DNA of 64,000 bases from Exilibacterium tricleocarpae (GTDB lineage Bacteria; Pseudomonadota; Gammaproteobacteria; Pseudomonadales; Cellvibrionaceae): positions 186,001 to 250,000 of the forward strand of contig NZ_ML660091.1 of assembly GCF_007004655.1 (NCBI RefSeq). Reading direction: 5' to 3'. Positions within the stretch are counted from its first letter, which is position 1. Each line of letters starts with the position of its first letter. Positions 25,756-32,593 of the stretch are shown piece by piece. Below the pieces are notes generated by a model that was not told the DNA's origin, did no database searches, and saw only the letters and a program-made list of their open reading frames with translations. The position numbers and the translations under genes are program-made.

Positions 25756-26691
25756 ATGAAGAGCAAACGAGGCGCGGGTCGCAAACGACTCACCCTGATA
25801 AAAAACGTGTTATTGGCAGTGACGCTATCACCGCTGACAATCGCCGCCGCCGACAAAATTGATTTCAATACCGCAGAGGGTTATGTGCAAGCACAGCGAA
25901 AGCTGCACTGCTCGCTGGAGGACGGCAAGGAGATGACCTACGTCTGGCACGGCCGCGCCTACGCCCGGGTACCCGGCGAGCGGGACAAGCACCTTTTTAA
26001 CCTGCTGGGGATGAACGTGCGTCAGTGCGGCACCGTCACGGACCAACAGCGGGGCATCGGTTACCGGCTGGTATCCCGGGAAATCATGCTGTATCTCGAC
26101 CCCGTTACCGGCGCGGTGCTGCGCGAGTGGGAAAACCCCTGGACCGATGCCAAAGTGGCGGTGATTCACGTTGCCAACGATCCGGTCAACCAGCGCCCGA
26201 GTTTTGGCAAAACCGCCGACGGCAAAACCAGGGCGTTCAAACCCCGGGTCATCAACAAGACCTGGTTTATGAACTTCGAAGTGCCGCTGTTCTATACCAA
26301 CCCGCTCGGCGGCGATTACCAGAAGTATGTGGGCGGTACTTACCATGCCACTGAAATTTTCGATTTCAACGGCGATATCGATGAGTTACTGGATGCTGAC
26401 CGGCACACGGCTTACGCCAATATCGCCTGGGTGCGTATCTCCCGCTGGTTACCCTGGATGGAAATGGGCGACCGGGCCGGCCTGCTCTATTTCAATGCGG
26501 TCGGGGCAAAGTTAAAAAGCTGGGACGAGCTGCCGGAATTGATGAAGCGGGAAATCGCCGCGAATTATCCGGCCTACCGCCACGCGCCGCCGGTGGACGA
26601 CCAGCGCCCGAATGAGACCAGCTGGACTTATATGAGGAAGATAATCGACAAGCGTGGCGATAAAAGTGACGGTAAACCGGGTGGCCACTAA
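25756..26691 (+). CDS. Exported DUF1838-like protein
   Basis: The 311-aa protein has a basic N-terminus (MKSKRGAGRKRLTLIK) and a hydrophobic segment ending TIAAAD, consistent with a signal peptide cut near residue 33. DFNTAEGYVQAQRKLHCSLED, YVWHGRAYARVPGERDKHLFNLLGMNVRQC and the Trp/Tyr-rich second half (WVRISRWLPWMEMGDRAGLLYF) resemble the DUF1838 family, whose function is not established. CTGGAGATGAAAC precedes the ATG. It is probably co-transcribed with the VOC gene. A periplasmic role in binding or processing the imported substrate is a guess from context. Confidence 0.7.
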   Translation: MKSKRGAGRKRLTLIKNVLLAVTLSPLTIAAADKIDFNTAEGYVQAQRKLHCSLEDGKEMTYVWHGRAYARVPGERDKHLFNLLGMNVRQCGTVTDQQRGIGYRLVSREIMLYLDPVTGAVLREWENPWTDAKVAVIHVANDPVNQRPSFGKTADGKTRAFKPRVINKTWFMNFEVPLFYTNPLGGDYQKYVGGTYHATEIFDFNGDIDELLDADRHTAYANIAWVRISRWLPWMEMGDRAGLLYFNAVGAKLKSWDELPELMKREIAANYPAYRHAPPVDDQRPNETSWTYMRKIIDKRGDKSDGKPGGH

Positions 26692-26893
26692 GTCCTGTTT
26701 ATACTAATCAGTCAGACGGCGAAGCTGCTCTTTTATTGGCGTGAACAACTTGATTTTCGGGATTTTTTCGCCGTTTTTCTATCTAATTGATGCAAATGGC
26801 GAGGTAAAAACAGACACCATTAAAAGAGGCACTCGCCCAATAGCGCACTCCGCCTGCTTGCCACCAGGCTGCTACAGTTTGCAGTTTAGTAAG

Positions 26894-27009
26894 CTAGTGC
26901 TCTGACCAGTGAATCTTTTCACCTCAAAACGGGTTTTGGTCTCCTTAATCAGCCCGGATCGAGACCTAAGTGCCACCGAAGTGAAATTACTTCCTGGTCG
27001 AAGCACTAG
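26894..27009. mobile_element. Small MITE-like element with imperfect terminal inverted repeats
   Basis: The element begins CTAGTGCT and ends AGCACTAG (perfect 8-bp ends); the inverted similarity continues to about 28 bp (GACCAG / CTGGTC and TTTCAC / GTGAAA shared). A central inverted pair GGTCTC / GAGACC lies inside. It is 116 bp long, non-coding, and lies in the 411-bp gap between the DUF1838-like gene and the toxin-antitoxin remnant. No target-site duplication was confirmed. Confidence 0.5.
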
Positions 27010-27102
27010 AATTTACATCCACAGTGCAACGACATCACCCTACCTTAGAGCAGGAGCCGGAAGGTAAGCCACGGGCTTCAATATCAGTGGTAGCTAAGCT
27101 TT

Positions 27103-27489
27103 TCAAATTATATTTTTCCTCTCCTTTACTGCTGCAATAAACTGTTGCTTGGTTATGTCAGTTTTGCTCGGCAATACTTGCGCAGACGATGGCACATATT
27201 TTCCAAAGTCATGATGCTTACTTGCGTATTTCTTAAAATCGCGCTTTATTCGGTCAATAATGCATTGTAGTTGAATGCATTTAGTCTTACATACGCGGTT
27301 CATCAATTCCTTTTTTCTTAACATACCTTTGTTGATCATAACAGCCAGAAAAATATGATCTTTCTCTCTACCTGCCGCATATTTAGCTACGGCAAGGCCG
27401 TGAACCTCGAGGCAATATCCAGTTACAGCTCGACCACCTCCCACTTTAGCGGCAGAAAGAAGAATGTGCTCGAGTTGTGCCTTATTCAT
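27103..27489 (-). CDS. Truncated nucleotidyltransferase-like (DUF6036/AbiEii-type) protein
   Basis: This 128-aa product carries CLEVHGLAVAKYAAGREKDHIF, close to the 'LExHDLAxSKLxAGRxKD' motif in the C-terminal half of AbiEii-like and DUF6036 nucleotidyltransferases. The N-terminal half, with the GS-x-DxD nucleotidyltransfer core, is missing, so it is probably a remnant or a non-catalytic short form. It overlaps the upstream gene by 8 nt, as expected for a coupled toxin-antitoxin pair. Base composition is AT-richer than its neighbours, suggesting acquisition. A downstream continuation is not seen. Confidence 0.5.
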   Translation of the reverse strand: MNKAQLEHILLSAAKVGGGRAVTGYCLEVHGLAVAKYAAGREKDHIFLAVMINKGMLRKKELMNRVCKTKCIQLQCIIDRIKRDFKKYASKHHDFGKYVPSSAQVLPSKTDITKQQFIAAVKERKNII

Positions 27490-27847
27490 AGTCGAATTTA
27501 ATCCTTTGTATTATTTCCATACGCTCTGCATCTGATAGCAGGCAAGCGAAGGGACTGCTTTTTCGATAAAAGTCCATTTCTTCGCCAGAGTTACAAATTA
27601 AGTCTGCGATCTCAGATACCTCTAAATCTTTGATAAGCGCTTGCCATTTTTCAGCCCAGCCTTCTGCTTGTGTTCCAGTCATTGCTCGCCAGTGATCTAA
27701 AACACTGCGTACTTCATCCATTCGTTCAGGTTTCTCCCGCAATATCTCACTGGCCTTCAGGTGAAAGGCGTAAGTGCGTTGGTCGGGAATGTGGTTAGAT
27801 GCCATTTCTACTTTACCCCGAGAGGGATGCTCGATATTAACTTGCAT
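27482..27847 (-). CDS. Small partner protein of DUF6036-type toxin-antitoxin pair
   Basis: The 121-aa hydrophilic protein (an internal ATG at 27805 is an alternative start, MASNHIPDQRTYAFHLKA) ends with YRKSSPFACLLSDAERMEIIQ. This resembles the 'xxRxSSPFAGVLxxxER' tail of small proteins encoded before DUF6036-like nucleotidyltransferases, some with an added helix-turn-helix. VRSVLDHWRAMTGTQAEGWAEKWQAL fits the same family. No helix-turn-helix is visible here. It overlaps the next gene by 8 nt. Assignment rests on remembered motif similarity only. Confidence 0.5.
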   Translation of the reverse strand: MQVNIEHPSRGKVEMASNHIPDQRTYAFHLKASEILREKPERMDEVRSVLDHWRAMTGTQAEGWAEKWQALIKDLEVSEIADLICNSGEEMDFYRKSSPFACLLSDAERMEIIQRIKFDYE

Positions 27848-28056
27848 TATATTTCAATCACTCGACCACCGCATTAAAGGCCTTGCGTCGGCAGAATGGA
27901 AACTTGCAACTCGGTAGACGGCGCCCTCCTTCCTCCTCGTTATTGGCCAGGAATTGTGGAACAAAGCGGTCACTTAGCAGCGACACGGCACGCAAATCCT
28001 TTATACGATTATCGGAAGCTCGCTGTGACACCATGTCAGTACTACCAATCTGCTGC

Positions 28057-28980
28057 TTAATTCTTTCGATAATTGGTGCCAGTGTGCCTACACGAGGCCC
28101 CACCCAACAACTCCCCCAGCGCAGTATCCAGCCCGTCAAAACGCGCCTCAAGCCCGCTGTCGGCAAAGCGCATCTCAATAGACACCGGCAACTCCGCAGC
28201 ATCCAGGCGATCACTGTATTTTTTCAACAGACTGTCACGCCAGCGCAGGATACGCGTCGGCACCCGTAACGGCTGCAACTGCTCGGGCCGCTCGTTGATA
28301 AACGCCGCACGATAAGCGAGGTCGTAGTCCGGCCCCGCCCGCAGGTAGTCCAGCGCGGTTTTATGCAACACGTCTACCGGTACAGCGGCGCTGTTAACCA
28401 GCGTCTCCGGCGAAGTATCGTACCAGGGAAAGTAGCGGTAGAGCTGATTGACCATATGCCAGGTTTCAGCAAAATGGCTACCGTCGGCGCGGGGTGTGAG
28501 GTCCGGAAAATACGGCTCCATCATCGCTTCCCGTTCATCGTCGTAAAACCAGGCGACATTCTCCAGCAATAGGCCACGGGTGTGGCGCGGGTAGGCTTTA
28601 CCGTATTCAATGGCAATCTGCGCTCCCGTCGCCGAGCCGTAGATTACCGGCCGGTCGAGTTTGAGAATCCCGATAAACCGGTGTAGCGCCTCCACATAGG
28701 GAGCCAGTCCAACCCCGGGCGCCGGCAGGGGGTCCGATTGGCCGTAACCGGGGGTGTCCCAGGCGATGGCCCGTCCCCGTTGGGCAAACAGCGACAACAG
28801 CGGCTCCATAAACGCCGATGACAGCGGCGAGGGATGCAGCAACACCAACGGGACACCCTCGCCCGCTTCCCGATAGTGAATCTGCCAGTGGCCGTTGTCC
28901 GCCGGTTGGGCCCCCCGGCTGCCAGGCGAGACACTGGGAGGTGTATTTACATCGAGCGTCACATAATTGCGGCGGCTCAC
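28057..28980 (-). CDS. Alpha/beta-hydrolase-fold protein without canonical nucleophile or His
   Basis: The 307-aa product starts at a GTG with GGAG 9 nt upstream. It has the fold hallmarks: PLVLLHPSPLSSAFMEPLL (oxyanion-hole HP), IAWDTPGYGQSDP, and PVIYGSATGAQIAIEYGKAYP at the nucleophile elbow. The elbow reads G-S-A-T-G, placing Ala117 where Ser/Asp/Cys should be, and no histidine is found in the C-terminal part where the catalytic His belongs. The last 15 or so residues (CRHTGTNYRKN) look foreign and may derive from the adjacent inserted toxin-antitoxin segment. It may be an inactive or cofactor-free variant. It follows the FAD-oxidase gene by 4 nt. Confidence 0.78.
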   Translation of the reverse strand: MSRRNYVTLDVNTPPSVSPGSRGAQPADNGHWQIHYREAGEGVPLVLLHPSPLSSAFMEPLLSLFAQRGRAIAWDTPGYGQSDPLPAPGVGLAPYVEALHRFIGILKLDRPVIYGSATGAQIAIEYGKAYPRHTRGLLLENVAWFYDDEREAMMEPYFPDLTPRADGSHFAETWHMVNQLYRYFPWYDTSPETLVNSAAVPVDVLHKTALDYLRAGPDYDLAYRAAFINERPEQLQPLRVPTRILRWRDSLLKKYSDRLDAAELPVSIEMRFADSGLEARFDGLDTALGELLGGASCRHTGTNYRKN

Positions 28981-28984
28981 CGTG

Positions 28985-30571
28985 CTACTCCAAACCCAGT
29001 GACTGCGGGTTTATACAGCCCCGCGGGTCCACCGCCGCTTTGATCGCCTGTATCAGTTGCCAGTTCTCCGGCCTGATGCCCTCGCGATACTGATAGTGCT
29101 TGCCGATCTGCAAGTGCACCGCGCCCAGTTCGGTAAACAGTGCCGTCATCTCATCGCGTATCTTTGTCACCGCCGCGCGGGCTTCGAGATGTTCCGGAAA
29201 ACCCTGCAACCGCGCCAGGTGGTCCGGTTCCAGGCTGCGCTGATGGATTTCAGTCATGGCATCGGGCCAGAAGAACACCGGTTCGAGTACAAAACAATTG
29301 GTCGATACTGTGGCAAACAGGTAGCCGACACCGATATCGTAACTGTCCATCGCCGCGCGATGGCGCGCGAACAACGCTTCCACCGCTTCATAGGCTGCGC
29401 GAATCTTTGAATGGGGAAACAAACCGTGGATGGGCACCCAGCGCTCGCCCTGCGGCCCGAGCATATTGTTGACCGGCCCGAAGGGATTGGCACGGGTGAT
29501 TTTGGGAATGCTGTTTTCTATCTCGCGCCCGTTAAACTGCTCGCCCACCACCCGCACCTCGGCAGCCAGGGCCGCGGCGGCAGCCTCGTTGCGCTCTTCG
29601 ATAATGATCTGCACGGAATAATCGACATCGTCCATGTAACCGCGACCGGCGGCGGCAATTCTGGCCCCTTCCTTCAGCGCCCCCAGCACCGAGCCGGCCG
29701 ACTTCATAACGCCGGCCAGTGCTTTCACATCTTTGGCCAGGCTCTCGCGCTTCATACGCTGGGCCTGTAAAAAGGGATCGAAACCAAAGCACTCCATCGC
29801 CAGGCCGCGACGCCCGACAGCGCTCATGGCCGCCAGGGCATCGGCGGCGGTTTTAAAGTCAAACGCCAGGAACCGCCTGGCGGGCAATTCCGGTATCAGG
29901 CGCAGGGTGGCAACGGCCTTGAAACCCAGGGCGCCGGTATCACAGGTAAACAAGCCGGTCAGGTCGGGACCGAAGTGGCGGAAAAACGGCGTGCTGTTGC
30001 GCTGCGCCCCGGAACCGGTTTTTACGATCGAACCGTCCGCCAATACCACTTCGAGACCAATCACCGAATCGACTGCGGAACCGTACTGCCCGGAACCCCA
30101 AAATACCGAATTTTGCGACAACCCGCCGCCGACGGTCGCTTTACTGCCGGACAGCGTGCCCCAATAGGGGGTGCGCAGGCCGGTCCCCTGCAATGCCTCG
30201 TGGAGAGCCTTCCAGGTGCAACCGCACTCTACGGTGACATACATGTCCTCGGCATTGATTTCCACCACCCGATCCATACGGCTCATATCGATAATGACTG
30301 CCCCGGCGCCGGCGGGCACATAGCCGCTGGTGTAAGACATACCGCCACCGCGAGGAATCACCGCATGACCGGCGGCAACGGTGGTCTTGACCAGCGCCGC
30401 CAGTTCGCCGGTGTCGGCCGGCTGCGCCACGGCCAGCGCCGGCAGGTCTTTGGTAAACACGTCCTGGGCGTAAAAGCTGCAGGATTGCGCATCGGTCAGT
30501 AAGAATTGTGGGCCGACTATGGTCGCCAGGGCGTTGGGTAATTCACTTTCCGGGGGTGCGTGCGCAGTCAT
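28985..30571 (-). CDS. FAD-binding oxidase/dehydrogenase, vanillyl-alcohol-oxidase type fold
   Basis: The 528-aa protein has the PCMH-type FAD domain: FTKDLPALAVAQPADTGELA, VIPRGGGMSYTSGYVPAGAG (pyrophosphate loop), YWGTLSGSKATVGGGLSQNS and SVIGLEVVLADGSIVKTG. The C-terminal substrate domain (about 250-520) ends HLQIGKHYQYREGIRPENW and ends PRGCINPQSLGL, as in 4-cresol dehydrogenase, vanillyl-alcohol oxidase and GlcD-like enzymes. It probably oxidises a hydroxy or phenolic substrate. Position of the flavin link is not determined. GAGGAG precedes the ATG. It likely forms an operon with the downstream alpha/beta-hydrolase-like gene. Confidence 0.87.
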   Translation of the reverse strand: MTAHAPPESELPNALATIVGPQFLLTDAQSCSFYAQDVFTKDLPALAVAQPADTGELAALVKTTVAAGHAVIPRGGGMSYTSGYVPAGAGAVIIDMSRMDRVVEINAEDMYVTVECGCTWKALHEALQGTGLRTPYWGTLSGSKATVGGGLSQNSVFWGSGQYGSAVDSVIGLEVVLADGSIVKTGSGAQRNSTPFFRHFGPDLTGLFTCDTGALGFKAVATLRLIPELPARRFLAFDFKTAADALAAMSAVGRRGLAMECFGFDPFLQAQRMKRESLAKDVKALAGVMKSAGSVLGALKEGARIAAAGRGYMDDVDYSVQIIIEERNEAAAAALAAEVRVVGEQFNGREIENSIPKITRANPFGPVNNMLGPQGERWVPIHGLFPHSKIRAAYEAVEALFARHRAAMDSYDIGVGYLFATVSTNCFVLEPVFFWPDAMTEIHQRSLEPDHLARLQGFPEHLEARAAVTKIRDEMTALFTELGAVHLQIGKHYQYREGIRPENWQLIQAIKAAVDPRGCINPQSLGLE

Positions 30572-30710
30572 AGAAATATCTCCTCAATACCATAAAGCTT
30601 ACCACCAAAGGTTCTCAACACAGCCCGGCCTCAGAAACCGGACCCGGTGCCGATATAGCGCTGCGACCGCAAGCTCGTCCCTCCGACCAGGAGCTTGATG
30701 AAGGGTTACT

Positions 30711-32144
30711 CTACACGTTATCCAAAATTTCAAAAGCCGCCCGCTCGCCCGACTCCATGGCGCCCTCCATACCGGACATGGCCCGCGCGGTGTGCTCGCC
30801 GGCAAAATGCAGGTTGCCGGCCGGTTTGGCCAGCGCCGCCCCGTAGCGCCGAATCTGCCCCGGGCGCCAGTCGGCCCAGGCACCGCCGGCAAAGCGCGAC
30901 TGCTGCCAGGAAACCGTTTGCGCCACCCGCACGGCGCCCTTGGATTCCGGCAGTACCTTTGCCAGTTCCGCCAGCACTCGCGGCGCGACCTCTGCTCGCG
31001 GCAGGCGGTCAAACACTTCCGCACCCTTGCCGTTAATCCAGACGGTGAGATTGGTAATGGTGCCGGTAGCGCCGGGATCGCTGGCGAAAATCCGCTCCAG
31101 CGGGCTGTCGGACCAAACGTTGGGAAGGAAGCCACGCCCCTCCCAGAACGGCTTTTCCACCACCAGGTGCACTTGAAAAACCGCGGCGTAGGAAAGCTGT
31201 TGCACCGCCTCGGCCTGCAACGGCGGCAGCCCGGGTTTGATGTCCAGGTGCCGCAGCGCGCTGAAAGGCACCGCGGCGATGGCGTGGCGGGCCTGAAAGC
31301 TGGTGCCATCGGCACAGCGCACGACTACGATGCCACGAGTCTGTTCTATGGCGGTGACGGCTTTATTGAGCTGCACACCGTCGCGCAGCGATTCCGCCAG
31401 CGCTTCGGCAAAACGCTGGTTGCCGCCGGCCACGGTTTTTGCGCCGCCGGGCGTAGTGAAACCCAGTTTTAAATTGGCGTAGACACGGTGCAGGTTCAAC
31501 ACCGAGGTTTCTGCCAGGGTGCGGCCGTAGCTGTTATTGATATCGAGCAGGTGCAGACCTGCCGCGTCGATACCCCGCGCCCGCAGCCAGGTCTCGGCGG
31601 GAACGTCCAGTTTGTGATTGCCGGGGGCGAGCCATTCGTCCAGCGCGACGATCGGGTTGGGCTCCAGCAGGCGCCGCAGTTGCTGTCCCGGCAGCAGTTG
31701 CTTGCGGTCGGCGGGGAACGGATTGTGGATCGAAGTCCCCCATGCCGACGGCATAATCCTGTGGCGATCGATATGGAGTATTTGTCGCTCGGGTTCGTCG
31801 CCGGGCGCACGCCGCAGCGGTAGCATCTTTACCCCGAGCCGATTTGCGGTGTATAGAAAACGGGCGTAGCTGGGACCGACAATATTGCCGCCGCCCTCGG
31901 GGCCTCCGGGCACGTTATCCAGGGTATAGAGACGCCCGCCGATACGGTCGCTGCCCTCTAATACCGTGACACGGTAACCCCGCTCCTGCAACAGCGACGC
32001 GGCGTAGAGCCCGGCCAGGCCCGCGCCTATGACAATGACGTCTTCGCGGCGGCGGGCCAACACCGGCAGCGGCAACAGGACCGCGCCGGTGAGCCCGCCG
32101 GCACTCTGCAGAAAACGCCGCCTGGATAGACCACTGGATTGCAT
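30711..32144 (-). CDS. Tat-exported flavin-containing amine oxidase
   Basis: I prefer the ATG at 32144 (MQSSGLSRRRFLQSAGG), with GGAG 6 nt upstream, over the ATG at 32156; the product is 477 aa. The N-terminus is a twin-arginine signal (SRRRFLQSAGGLTGAVLLPL), so the folded flavoprotein is sent to the periplasm. The FAD motif is VIVIGAGLAGLYAASLLQER with LEGSDRIGGRLYTLD, and the C-terminus has the amine-oxidase flavin motif HFAGEHTARAMSGMEGAMES. Family members oxidise amines or act as protoporphyrinogen/amino-acid oxidases. Periplasmic oxidation of an amine-containing substrate fits the import role of the neighbouring TonB receptors. Confidence 0.88.
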   Translation of the reverse strand: MQSSGLSRRRFLQSAGGLTGAVLLPLPVLARRREDVIVIGAGLAGLYAASLLQERGYRVTVLEGSDRIGGRLYTLDNVPGGPEGGGNIVGPSYARFLYTANRLGVKMLPLRRAPGDEPERQILHIDRHRIMPSAWGTSIHNPFPADRKQLLPGQQLRRLLEPNPIVALDEWLAPGNHKLDVPAETWLRARGIDAAGLHLLDINNSYGRTLAETSVLNLHRVYANLKLGFTTPGGAKTVAGGNQRFAEALAESLRDGVQLNKAVTAIEQTRGIVVVRCADGTSFQARHAIAAVPFSALRHLDIKPGLPPLQAEAVQQLSYAAVFQVHLVVEKPFWEGRGFLPNVWSDSPLERIFASDPGATGTITNLTVWINGKGAEVFDRLPRAEVAPRVLAELAKVLPESKGAVRVAQTVSWQQSRFAGGAWADWRPGQIRRYGAALAKPAGNLHFAGEHTARAMSGMEGAMESGERAAFEILDNV

Positions 32145-32193
32145 TACCGTCTCCATAGACTATGCACCTGCTGATGCAAATACCAGCGGACCC

Positions 32194-32428
32194 GAATGGC
32201 ACTTAGTGAAGCAAAAATGTGCCAGTTGATTGGTTACCGCCCCAGTCACATCAATCTCGGTTAAGTGTGCCGAAGGTAGGTCTGGCCCTGGCTAAAGCCT
32301 TCAGAAACTCTCGACAGCAGGGACGCTGTCGGGAAGTCCCCACGGACGGGTTCACGACGTGTTTCTGAAGGCTTTAGCCAGGGCCAGACCGGTCAGTTGG
32401 CACATATTTGCTTAACCCAGTGCCATTC
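32194..32428. mobile_element. MITE-like palindromic element, copy 1 (235 bp)
   Basis: Terminal inverted repeats GAATGGCACT and AGTGCCATTC bound the element. Inside, a perfect 30-bp inverted repeat (32279-32308 with 32361-32390) encloses a 52-nt loop. Copy 2 at 49157-49390 has the same layout in opposite orientation: its loop is nearly identical, but its 30-bp arms share only the inner dozen or so bases, and pairing is still perfect. It lies between the amine-oxidase and TonB-receptor genes and could attenuate read-through. It has no coding capacity. Confidence 0.8.
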
Positions 32429-32439
32429 CCAGCAGGCCC

Positions 32440-32564
32440 GAATGGCACTGGGTTAAGAGAACTTGCACAATTAATCGACCCCTGAACTCTCTCTGTCGAA
32501 CTAGTTTAAGAATATCGCGGCAGACCGATCGACTGGCGCGTTTCTGCTTAAGTAAGTGCCATTA
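32440..32564. mobile_element. MITE-like element, shortened copy (about 125 bp)
   Basis: It begins GAATGGCACTGGGTTAAG and ends CTTAAGTAAGTGCCATTA, with the ends of the family but without the 30-bp-armed hairpin. Its left end forms an 18-bp perfect inverted repeat with the right end of copy 1 (32411-32428 with 32440-32457, 11-nt spacer), so the two copies abut head to head. The 437-bp gap 32157-32593 is filled almost entirely by these two elements. Confidence 0.6.
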
Positions 32565-32593
32565 CCGGCAAACCCGGATCGAAAAATTCCCTA

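Noticed and set aside
27858-28214. 118-aa open frame on the minus strand
   Set aside because: Its first half is the out-of-frame 3' part of the hydrolase gene, it has no ribosome-binding site, and the rest matches no family I know. It may be decayed inserted DNA.
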